Part shown: positions 44,080 through 54,147 of the stretch, piece by piece
Layout of the letters: every line of letters begins with the position of its first letter
Position numbering within the stretch: the first letter of the stretch is position 1
Source: Selaginella moellendorffii
Lineage: Eukaryota; Streptophyta; Lycopodiopsida; Selaginellales; Selaginellaceae
Reading direction: 5' to 3'
DNA: 64,000 bases
NCBI RefSeq assembly: GCF_000143415.4
Contig: NW_003314277.1
Span: 803,878-867,877 of the forward strand
The notes under the pieces: model-generated
Seen by the model: the letters and a program-made list of their open reading frames with translations, nothing else
What the model was told of the DNA's origin: nothing
Databases searched by the model: none
Made by a program: the position numbers and the translations under genes

Positions 44080-44726
44080 CTGAAATTCCTCTCTCATATA
44101 CTCTCATATACAATTGCTTATAAGCAATGGAATTCTGGCAGGTAGGCCCTGCTGAAGGCCATACCTATAGCATGCTCACATACGTGATGGTTTTGAGTGG
44201 TCTTTGGAGAGACCACTCAGAGTTTAGCTTTTAAAGTTCCTCCTCAAATCTCACATTGTCCACAAAGGTAAAAACGTTTCTCCTTTCTTGACAGCATCCA
44301 GATGGTAGAAAGCTTGTCTCAGCTTCAAAATCAAGCTTGAATGTCCAAGCACCGAGCTGAGGTGAAACCAAACTTTCTCTTTCACGTTTTTTTTTCTAAA
44401 CTACTGCTAGGTTTCATTATTCATGATGGTGCTACTAGTGGACTAGAAGATGGCGATATACAGGTAGCAGAGAAAGAAACAGGATTTCTCCTTGATTGTT
44501 CTTTTACACCACTTTGAACTGGGCTAGGACAATGAGAACTTGTGTTTGGCTTGGATTGTCTCCTTGAGATTGTTCGAAACCTTCAGCAGAAGTATTTTGT
44601 ATTTCATTCTTACTAGGTGCAAGAAACATGTTGGTTCAACAGCGCTACATGACAAGCAGCCTTGGAGCCCTTGTTGCCCCAGCAGAGCTAGCACCACCAG
44701 GGCATTGCCATATTTTGAGAGCTTAC
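43366..44726. other. Intergenic, repeat-like, no gene recognised
   Basis: Base composition is more balanced than to the left, but frames are short and show no family features. Includes a TC dinucleotide run at 44,047-44,075. Confidence 0.4.
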
Positions 44727-44839
44727 CACCCTGCCCTAGCATGTCCAACATGTGAGGAGGAAAATGACACGTCATTTTCCTCCTCACATGTTGGACATGC
44801 TAGGGCAGGGTGTACAAGAATCTCTGGATTCTTGTACAC
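44727..44839. repeat. Two abutting perfect palindromes
   Basis: Palindrome 1: arms 44,727-44,768 and 44,771-44,812, 42 bp each, perfect, with 2-bp spacer. Palindrome 2: arms 44,810-44,822 and 44,827-44,839, 13 bp each, perfect, 4-bp spacer (TCTG). They overlap by 3 bp and form a chain of hairpins. Confidence 0.95.
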
Positions 44840-45506
44840 TGGCATATTGTTTTAAGATTGTTTAGATTTTAATTCTTCATTAAACAAAGCTACGATAAAT
44901 TCCATTAGATACATGAAGGGAATGGCAACGTTGAGTGCCTTCAAACAAAATGGTGTGGGAGACGATTGAGTCAATAATCTCCATAGTGTTCTTGGCAACA
45001 GCCACCAATGTCTAGGGAGTGTAGACATTGTTGCTACATTGGTGTTTGATGGTCACGGCAACACAAAGTACAGCCGATGCGGGTGGGCGAGCACAGCAGC
45101 ATCTCTATCCTCTTGTGCAAGAGTGATGACAAGTGGTTTGCATGCAACTCCTTATATCATCAATCACCATGTCCACCATCACTCTCCTTTAGGATGTATT
45201 TCCTTGCACTGGCCAAGATTAGCGTCCACTCCTAGAGAAGGTGATCACCAAAGGAAATGTTCAAAGCAGATACTAGCAGTCAAGGAGCAAGATTTGTCAA
45301 GGCTGCACAGCACTTCTTCACCTCTTTCAACAACAAGACCTGAACAGAAATCTGGATCAAGATGCCAGTCATGAATACATTCATCAAACAACCAGCTGCA
45401 CACATGGGCAAGTGCTCCACCAGCGGCCGGTCTTGAGTTCATTCAGCATCATACTCTTAAGACTACAAGTTCAAGAAACACTTTAGATGATCTTGGGATT
45501 CAGATC

Positions 45507-45780
45507 GAGGGGGAGTGTTGGAGCATGAATCTAGAGGTCCAGTCTTTCCTTGGGACTTTTCTTGTTTCAGAAGTGTAGTTTTTTATATAACTAGGCAAAA
45601 TCAAATTAGTTTTAATTAGTGTATTTTAGCTATATTAATTGTTAAAATGATTTAGTTCACAACACCAAATGGATTTTTCTTCCAAGGGCAAGATAAGGCA
45701 AAGCATTTGAGCATTTGAGTTGGAGCTAGAAAAAGTTTCTAGAATGTAAGGCATTGTATAACAAACCTCTTTTACTGTAC
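45507..45780 (+). mobile_element. Possible copia-type 3' end (polypurine tract and LTR start)
   Basis: TTGGGATTCAGATCGAGGG followed by GGAGTGTTGGAGC is the layout common at the 3' end of plant Ty1/copia elements, with the LTR beginning TGTTGGAG at 45,516. No matching 5' LTR or pol gene is in the window, and the LTR end is not defined, so the right coordinate is nominal. Confidence 0.4.
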
Positions 45781-47192
45781 AAGAAAAAATCCCCAAGTTT
45801 TACCGGCTTGATCCTTTTGTTGTTTAAATTAACGAATTCAAAAGAAAGTTCAAAACATCAACCAGCTGACTGTCATCCCACCTATGGCTGCCTTAGGCAC
45901 GCCCAGCTCCAATCTGGCCCAATCAGGGCCTTCCTCCAAGCAGAAATGATGTGGCCCAGTTCATGGTGTCGTAGGTGTGTCTCACATTACAACAGATGTT
46001 GATTCTTGGTCACAGCAATGGCAACTCCTCCAAACACTGCACCACAACACCACTAACTCACTTCTTTCTCTCCCTGGTGATGCTTGACACCTCTCTACAC
46101 ATGGGATCATCATGCTTCCACAGCCAACCACAAGTCTGCCATGGAAGCTCTTGTCAAGCTTACAAAAAAAAAAGCCTTATTATGGCGTAATCTCATGCTA
46201 TGCAAGCACCACGAAACTCTCATGACGGTTATGCATTTGACAGGTGGCGTCTATCTCTGTGTTAAAATGCTACGCAGTGGGATTTCAGTCTTGTTGCATC
46301 CGCATGTAAACACCCACTTTTGCCAAGGAAGAAATCCCAAGATCATTAGGCTGGGATTTGCTGCGGGTATCTGCATTGTCATGCAAAAGAAAGGTTTTTC
46401 CCGTTGCATCTTGTACAAGAGGCTTCGCTGCTCAGTAAAAGGCTCAGTCGTAGCGGGAAATTGCACGTCCAATCCTTGGAGCACTGGCCCCAACGCGTAG
46501 GAACCCCGGCATCGTCCAACGATCACAAATCTAGAGCCAGGCATCCGACACCTCCATAAAGCAGCCATCCATTGCGTTAGCGCACTGGAGGCGTGATTCT
46601 GGAAACCCTCAACCCTAAAGCATTCGTCTTGAGAAGAAGCATGTACGCTAGCAGGGATTATCGTCGGCTCGATGCTCCTCGCAGGGATCGCAGTCGTGTG
46701 TCATAGACGAACTCGTAGTGAAAAGGATTTCCCCACGCTTGGAGTCTGCTGCTCGAGATCAAACTCTGCATTTGCTCGGGGGTCTGGGCATTTGCTCGGA
46801 GCAATGGACGGTCAGCAATAGCTGCAGTAAGTCTAGACGAGTAGCTCACAACGTATAATTGTGCTTCCTACAGGCAACCCGCCAAACTCACGTCTCTCTC
46901 TACAAAAGGAGACAAAATATCATCCTTTTGCATGCCGTTTTTGATCTCCTTTCTTTGGACTTAAGCCGATGTGGCATGTGATTCGCTAGAACACGTGGCT
47001 CTATCGAAAAGTGGCACGTGGATCATGGTTTGACGGCCAAGATGTAGGTCCACCTTTGAACGGCTACAAGTGATAACGAGTGGAGGCCCTAGGTTTTGAG
47101 GTGGTGTCATGGCAGTAAGTTCTTTCATGAGAGTCTCACAACATCCGTAGCTCACAAACTCACTGCAGTGGAGGGAGGCCTTGAACAAGCTC
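45781..47192. other. Intergenic upstream of the nuclease-kinase-like gene
   Basis: No protein family recognised. The last 600 bp has gene-like composition and contains ACGT words (ACACGTGG near 46,992, GCACGTGG near 47,014, G-box-like) before the start codon at 47,193, so it probably holds the promoter. Confidence 0.35.
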
Positions 47193-49241
47193 ATGCCTTT
47201 GCTGTGTCAACACGAGGTGGTTGACATAGAAGCCAACCTTGAGTCCTCTTCCTCTACCGTCCAGAGTAGGACGGAGGAGGCGCTTGCCAATGCAGGGGAA
47301 CACCCCCTCGTACGGGCTAGAGTGTTCGTGCCTTTCATACGAAAACTGCCAGACATGAGAGATTCTTCGGACTGCAACAGCTATAACCAGGAGACCTTGG
47401 AGTTTTACAGCGATCTGACTAGGAGGTGGCAGGCCATGGGGGGATGTCCCGTGGTAGATTTCTCGAGCATCAATGAGTGGCTGCCCAAAGAGGACAATCC
47501 TTACAGTCTCGGTCAGTATGGCTCTACTACAGTGAACAGGACCCCCAGCACGAGGTGCAGCGACATCACTCTTGACAGGTTTCAGAACTTTTGGGCAAGC
47601 AAGAAGGGCGTCGTCCTGGGGGCTCTTCCCAAGGAATGCCTGACCCAAGTAGTGACGGATGAATCTGACAAGAGCAATAAGGGGGTGGAATCGTATCGAA
47701 GGCAGCGTATTCTGTTTGTGGAGCTTGCCAAGGCTATAGCTGCTGCAGAAGGGGTGCTCGTTAACATTACGTGGGGCTCGAAAGGCGCTGAGGACCCTAT
47801 TTTTGACTCTAGAAGGCCAGACAGTTTCTTCAAAATCGGCGACTCTTGGATCTTTATAGAGTTGAAGACTACTAAGGGTGATAACCGCAAGATTGCTGAA
47901 GCCAGGGGACAGGTGGTGATTCTTGGTAACGTGTTGTGGAGGCTGAGAAGCAGATACCAGCTGTTCTACACGTTTCAGAATGAAGTCCTTGGCCTTGTCG
48001 GGAACGGCATTGACGTGCAATGCGTGAGGCAGATCCATGCTTATGGGCGACGCGTGAAAACTTATGACGGGTGGCTGCTTCCACTTGCGAATGAGGATTT
48101 GGAACCAGGGGATTCCTACGTGGTAGACATCGAGTCACCGTCTCTGGAGTGGGTGGCCGCTGCTCTTTATCGGGTAGTGATGACCAATGCGTCCAACATG
48201 AGTGCTCGTGGCGAAATGAACAAGGACGGCTTCCAGCGCAAATACGGCAGCCTCAAACTCATGACCCAGGCTGGTTACTGGGTCGGCAGCGAGTATCTCC
48301 AGCTTGCAAGCGAGACAAGAGTTACTCCTCCCTCCAAGGAAGTTGTGGTAACTGTCGTGGGAGCTACCCGGAACAACAAGATATCCGTGGTTATGAAAGT
48401 CTTGTGGGAGGGCGAAGTGTGGTGGCTCAAAGTTGGCCCAGAAGCAGAGGCACGCAGCAAGGCCCTTGAGGAACCTGACGAGCTACCTACAGGAGGCTGG
48501 GAAAGGTGGTTCCAGACGGAGAGAGATATGATATCCAGGGCAATGCTGGGTGACGGTGTTGCTCTTGCAGTGGCACTGGAAGGTGTCAACAGGCCAGCGA
48601 TGCTTGTCAAGGACGCCGGTGATTCTGTGGAGAAGCAGCAGCTCTCGAGGCAGTTTGCACCGGCTGACGTTTATGAGATGAGCAAGCAGCTGTATGAGGC
48701 TCTCGAGGCTAGTGGCACGAAAGGAGTCATTCACGGGGATGTTTGTCTCGAAAACATCTGCCTCAAGGGTGGTGTCTACAGCTTGATAGACTGGGGGCTG
48801 GCCTGCGGTCATCCATTTTCGACCCTAGCACCTGCGGTGGACAAGGCCTGGCCGGGCCTGGACGTGGTGTACGGGATGCCTAAGATCCCCAACTGGGAGA
48901 TGTCCCCGGATTGTTACTTTTGCGGGGGGAGGCCTAGCGACGTGGTGCACGACGAGGAGAGCTTGCTTTATTGCTGCCTCAAGATGCTGGGAGGCAACAC
49001 CCTGCCTTGGAGCGATGCTGCTGTGTCTGGCGATGAGTTTGAGGTTCTGCAAATCAGGACTGCGACCATGGGATCTCTCATCGAGGAGCACGGACGTCAC
49101 CTTTACCCGCCACTACTGCGCAAGGCTTGTGGTGTGAACAGGCTGGCCTGGAGCTTCGTGGGATCGTCATCATTGCTGCCCACGCATGAAGCCGAGCGAA
49201 AAGGAGATAGCATAATTCAGGATGGGGAAGCCAGTGTGTGA
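47193..49241 (+). CDS. PD-(D/E)xK nuclease fused to atypical kinase domain
   Basis: One uninterrupted 682-codon frame from ATG 47,193 (MPLLCQHEVVD...), with no intron, unlike its neighbours. Residues about 165-260 look like a restriction-endonuclease fold: helix YRRQRILFVELAKAIA, then RRPDSFFKIG with Asp 210, then WIFIELKTT with Glu 223 and Lys 225 (PD...ExK), then a helix with ARGQVVIL. The C-terminal half reads as a kinase-like fold: WWLKVGPEAEA (candidate ATP-binding Lys about 413), VIHGDVCLENICL (HGD 514-516, Asn 521) and LIDWGLACG (Asp 533). Both catalytic sets look complete, so each half may be active; neither activity is proven. I know this pairing mainly from Crinkler/RHS-type eukaryotic effectors and transposon-linked proteins. 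No signal peptide or transmembrane segment is seen. Confidence 0.8.
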   Translation: MPLLCQHEVVDIEANLESSSSTVQSRTEEALANAGEHPLVRARVFVPFIRKLPDMRDSSDCNSYNQETLEFYSDLTRRWQAMGGCPVVDFSSINEWLPKEDNPYSLGQYGSTTVNRTPSTRCSDITLDRFQNFWASKKGVVLGALPKECLTQVVTDESDKSNKGVESYRRQRILFVELAKAIAAAEGVLVNITWGSKGAEDPIFDSRRPDSFFKIGDSWIFIELKTTKGDNRKIAEARGQVVILGNVLWRLRSRYQLFYTFQNEVLGLVGNGIDVQCVRQIHAYGRRVKTYDGWLLPLANEDLEPGDSYVVDIESPSLEWVAAALYRVVMTNASNMSARGEMNKDGFQRKYGSLKLMTQAGYWVGSEYLQLASETRVTPPSKEVVVTVVGATRNNKISVVMKVLWEGEVWWLKVGPEAEARSKALEEPDELPTGGWERWFQTERDMISRAMLGDGVALAVALEGVNRPAMLVKDAGDSVEKQQLSRQFAPADVYEMSKQLYEALEASGTKGVIHGDVCLENICLKGGVYSLIDWGLACGHPFSTLAPAVDKAWPGLDVVYGMPKIPNWEMSPDCYFCGGRPSDVVHDEESLLYCCLKMLGGNTLPWSDAAVSGDEFEVLQIRTATMGSLIEEHGRHLYPPLLRKACGVNRLAWSFVGSSSLLPTHEAERKGDSIIQDGEASV

Positions 49242-49814
49242 GCCACTCCGCTTGCTGGATACAAAAGCTTAGTGGCAGGAGCACCAGATTGTGTATGTAT
49301 CCCAACAGCGACAAGGTGATTGGAGGAGTCCACCGGACTGCCTTCGGCTCAGAAAAGCTATATGAAAGTTGTTGTGCTCAGAAAGCAATGCCTTGGCTTA
49401 ATTCCAATATCTAATCGCCTTTTGGTTGTGTCCACAGAGATTCAACTTGGTTTCTTTCTTCTTTCTTTCTTGGTTTCGGCCAATACATGAATGAATGAAT
49501 GATGGATTGGAGCTAGTTGGATTTATAGGAACTTCTGCTGCTGCTCTGAATCTTCCTTCCTCCTGTGATCCCGACCTCCCATGACCAACTTTTGATCGAT
49601 CTTTCTGCTGTGGGCGCAGTTTGATTTCCTCCACACTGGTTTGGATATTGGATCCTAACAGCGATCTCATTGCCCAGAGGACGCACTCTTGATCTGCCCA
49701 CCCGTGTAGATCCCAGCCATGAGGAGATAGATTCCAGCATGACACTCGCCTAGATCGATCAAAGCCTCAAACGCAACCTCTTGCAATCTCCACCACCACT
49801 TCGGACACGTATTG
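49242..49814. other. 3' flank of the nuclease-kinase-like gene
   Basis: No gene recognised. A TTTC-rich run lies near 49,450-49,475. Confidence 0.35.
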
Positions 49815-50580
49815 GATGACCGAATCTTTGGAAGCAGTTATGAAAAATGGCGGGCGGGAATTCATCCCCACACATTGAAAGAAGCTTCTGGAGGCAAGGA
49901 AGACACACGGGCCAACATAGATGAAGAGGAGCATGCTCAAGGTAGCAGTGCTGCAGCAGTAATAGCTCAAGAGGTAGCAAGTTCCCTCTCCACAAGGTTT
50001 TAAAGGCAGGAGGATTCATTATATTTCACGAAATTCCATGATTTCAGAAAAGTTCAAGCTTCCACAGTCAGATAGATGAAAATCTGGCTCTCCAGTCTCT
50101 TCATAGCCAACAAGGTTAACGGGTGGTCTACATATAGCACGATTATTTGCAATGACAACTTGGCTAACACGGGTGGAATGCCAATAAGGAGGAATTCTAG
50201 GATCATTCGGCTAGGCTTGGCTAGACCTCAAGTTTGGGGAAAGATTCCTAAGCCTTGATAGTTATCAGCTTATGCTCAACATTCCGATGAAGAAGCAGAA
50301 GGAATCTAAGATACAGATGCTTCGAGCCATACTGCAGTGTAGCTAGGGCCTTCAATGGTTCAAGATTGGCAGTTGTGGGATAAATTCTTAGGTGGGCTCA
50401 AAAAATACTTGTTCACTATGATGGAGAATCAGTTTTCCTGAGATATTCTGAGATGCTGTAAGGGATGCTTGAGAGTTGGATGTCAAGGAGTTGTTCAAGC
50501 AGGCAGATACACGACAAGATTCCATTCCTGCAACAAAATCTCAAGCTAAAGGTAGGAAGGGTAGATCATCAAATGGCAAC
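49815..50580. repeat. Dispersed repeat R, copy 2, left part
   Basis: Collinear with 37,795-38,508. It stops at ATGGCAAC (50,573-50,580), where the large LTR element begins; the rest of the repeat resumes at 60,293. Confidence 0.85.
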
Positions 50581-50587
50581 ACAATCA

Positions 50588-53180
50588 AGACAAACACAAA
50601 CTAAATGACCACTCGAATCCAACTCAACCGCGATAAGCCCACCAACACATCTAGTCAATAGCTCTGAGCATGCCTTGAAGAGGCTAGTTATGCGTAATCA
50701 ACACTTAGTCGAAACTAAAGTGAAGACCACGAGATGAACTCATATTGGTACATAGCCTCTTCATAGACAAAGCTATAGTACGGGTACCAACATCTCAACT
50801 GCAAACAACTAAGTTGGACATCACTATCCTCAGCCAAGGCGCAAAGCCACCAAGACTAAATCAAGATCAGTGAGAGCTCACTACTCTCATAGAGTCTTAG
50901 CGAAATGCAAAGTGCAACCTGCCACCAAGCACAACGCTACAGAAGAAAGGCACAAGGGTCACCTTTCTTACACTAACTCTAGACTTTATCCAACTCAATT
51001 GCCTTAGCCCCAAAAGTTAGCATCCCTTTTGGGTTGCATCATACAAATTACCTACTAAGGTCTAAGCCAACCGAAGTCAACTCCAACCCTTTCACTAGTT
51101 TGTACTGGCTTACGAAAACGGAATGGTTTTCAAGCAAAGTGATCAACAGATCAGCCATTGGATAAGTCTAAGAAAATTTGTAGAAAATTTCCATCCTAGA
51201 GAAAGAATGACTCTCAGTCCAGGAATACAAACTTTCAAGACTCAACCAACTTCCTCCTACTAACAACTTCACATAGGTTCACCCCAACACAAATTCTCAT
51301 GACCCATAGTATGCTTAAGCCTCGAACATCTTTTTGCCCATTCTTTCGACACCCAAACCGACATCCGTAAAATGCAAATGGAACATCCAAGGCTTGATCA
51401 CGAAGACCACATCTTCGGATATCCACATTGCACTAACACTCTTTTTCAACCACTTTCAAGATCCAATGTGAAACTAAAACACTAACAAGAAAAATGATAT
51501 GGAAAATCAAACTCTAAGGAAACTTCCTCATCACTTAAAATAACAATGCCACTTCCACTAACACAAATGCTAATAATGTCAATACCTCAATCTCACACTT
51601 TCTCTATCCAACAATCTACTTCAAGTGTTAACGGATCAACTAATGAGCTATAGCAAATGAATGCTACAACCCTTTCCAACACCTTATGGACAAACCCTCA
51701 AGGAAACAAGGAATCAACTTAAGCTTAGCATAATGGACCACCATCGAGAATCTAGTCAAAGCTACTACAATGCTACTTCGTGCAAGTAGACTAGCTTCAC
51801 TATCAACCACTTTAGGGTTGATCATCATTTACCCAAGCAACTTCGTAAATACATTGCTCATTATCACATGGATATGATATAAATCACAATGACTTAATCA
51901 TCAATCAAGCAACACCACAAGCAACACCCATGTCATTACTTCAAAGGTTTATGTGAGCATCAAGTGCCAACTCAATTCGACAAAATGCAACATAAATGCC
52001 ACACTCCACCGATAGAGATTTTCAACACTAAACACCACTAACTTTTGTTCACAACACGGACAAGCTCATGCCACTCTCTATCCGACCAAACTCAAAACTA
52101 ATCCAACACCAAATTACTCAAGGAGCAATAGCAAAGTTCCCCAGAAAAGAATTGAGCATTGCAACCTAAGTCTTCCAATAGCAAGCTTAGACAAAATGGT
52201 TTAGTGTTTCACCGCTATCCATCCCACAACTCACTATTTGTAGGACTATCATTTCCAACACACATCAAGATAGGGACTCTTGATTGCATGATGTGAGCAC
52301 AAGCAATGAGTTAGCACCTCGTTGCGAATCATCTCTCCGAGAAGAGAAAATGATTTACGTATTTGATCCTCCGTCCCCGATGACTCTCTTTTCGGTCTCA
52401 TCTTTGACCAAACCTCAAGCTTACGTTCGCACTGCCTTCAGTCCAATCCAAGAAAAGTTTATAAGAGAGTATGGCAACAATTACTTGAATCAATAGACTC
52501 ATCCCTACAGTCTTGATTGATCCATTTGTAACCATGCCTAGGAAAGATCCACTAGTGCCGTGCTAAATAGCTATGGACCAGCCTATTTGCCACTTATAGC
52601 AAACTCAGGGAAAGTTTGCTTTCACCCACGGTATATGGAACAACTCATGAAACCATCGATAGGCTAACATTAATCCTGCCAACTCAAAGTGCAACCTTGA
52701 GTTGCTAATGCGCCTCACTCACGAGCCCAAGCGCAAACTCGTGCAAAAATGGGACAACTCAATCCATCTTATAAGCCCAAGAGCAAGCTCACATTATTAC
52801 GGTATAACAAAGTAACTAAATCCATACCCAAGGAACAATTGCGAAGCCTTTGCACCAAACGTGTACCCACTCGGATCATCGTTTTCATCTCTGCGTATGC
52901 AACAAGACTAATTGCCCAATCTCATTGAATAGTATTCGCTGAGACTCATCCTCTGATACCAAATGTAGCGCACGTGGTTTTGACCCTTTATCCTATGGTG
53001 ATTTACCATAGGATAACACCACGAAGCGGTACCTAAACCCTCTTTGTGCCACGTGACAGATGCCATGTGTCACATGCCACATGTCCATGCCACGTGTCCA
53101 TAGGAACCTGAGGTTCAGGGCCTTGGGCCACTAAACGAAGGAACGGTGCCAAACTCCCAAGCATGGAGCCAAGGAGTGAC
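50588..53180 (-). repeat. Left arm of the giant inverted repeat
   Basis: Reverse complement of 53,945-56,523 with few mismatches and small indels. It includes 2.4 kb of element interior, the complement of the primer-binding site (CTCTGATACCAAATG near 52,960-52,974) and about 205 bp of LTR 3' end (52,976-53,180). Confidence 0.93.
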
Positions 53181-54147
53181 TTCGGGTATCGAAAAATACT
53201 TGTCGACCAGTCCTTATGGACACTCTTTCTTTACTGCCATGACGGCAAGAGGTCGGTACTGCTGGTTCCCTTCAATAGCCCCTCTTGTTCAAGTGTTAAT
53301 TTACTGGGCTTAGCACCTGTACTTAGCCAGATGGACATAAGGTAGGAACTCTTATGTGTTTCTAGCTGAGCATACTCGGCATGGCTCTTAGTACTTTTTT
53401 GCTCTGTCTTGCATTGGCTTGACAAGAACCCTCGCGTATTGAGATTGGTCCCTCAATATCGCCGGATGATAGCTTACCGTGTCTGCCAAACACCCTCGTT
53501 ATCATGCCCTTTGTGTTAGTCTCATTTCGGTCCCAAATGCTATTTATGGAAAGTGTCCAGATTTGCTCATTTGGCATATCTACGGAATGTAGAGATCGGC
53601 CTGAACACAATGGTTCCAAATGTATAGTTGGGATAGTGGGTAGGTCGGGCATGGCCGACCAACCTGAGGCATAGTTTAGCTCCCGCTTGTGTGCCTGTCC
53701 TTGTTTTGCGTCCGGCTTGGGTCTAAGCCTAAGTTCCATTCCATGCTAGCTGGTGGAGTACCCATATCCTCGCGTTAGGCTACCGATATGCCGAAATAGC
53801 GCCAGACTCCGTTTGGCTCTGTTTTGCGTGCTGGTCTTGGCATTAGGATGCTGGTTGCTCCAGGACTGTTCCAAGTCGCTCCGGGCTCTTGTCCCTTCGC
53901 TCCTTGGGCTTTATGCTCGGGAGTTGCTCCATGGTTTGGTTCCGTCACTCCTTGGCTCCATGCTTGGGAGTTTGGCACCGTTCCTTCGTTCAGTGGCCCA
54001 AGGCCCTGAACCTCAGGTCCCTATGGACACATGGCATGTGACACATGGCATCTGTCACGTGGCACAAAGAGGGTTTAGGTACCACTTCGTGGTGTTATCC
54101 TATGGTAAATCAGTATAGGATAAAGGGTCAAAACCACGTGCGCTACA
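53176..54147 (+). repeat. Left LTR (5'-truncated, 972 bp)
   Basis: Matches the right LTR from its GTGACTTCGGG (59,168) to the end, but lacks the first 10 bp and a 153-bp segment. It is joined at GTGAC to the inverted LTR fragment. Confidence 0.9.

Noticed and set aside
45039-45374. 111-codon frame upstream of the copia-like polypurine tract
   Set aside because: No copia pol motifs could be recognised, so it is not annotated as pol.
47193-49241. Possibility that the intronless gene is bacterial contamination
   Set aside because: It is embedded in the same contig between plant-type repeats, and the HGD-type kinase domain points to a eukaryotic family; lack of introns alone is not enough.
51235-51426. 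63-codon frame identical to 55,685-55,876
   Set aside because: Also mirrored by the giant inverted repeat; not evidence of selection on a protein.
52284-52496. 70-codon frame repeated at 54,615-54,827 on the other strand
   Set aside because: It is the same DNA in the two arms of the palindrome; duplication is explained by the inverted repeat and the frame shows no domain.
53753-54118. 121-codon frame repeated at 59,898-60,263
   Set aside because: Lies inside the two LTRs; LTR identity explains its conservation.
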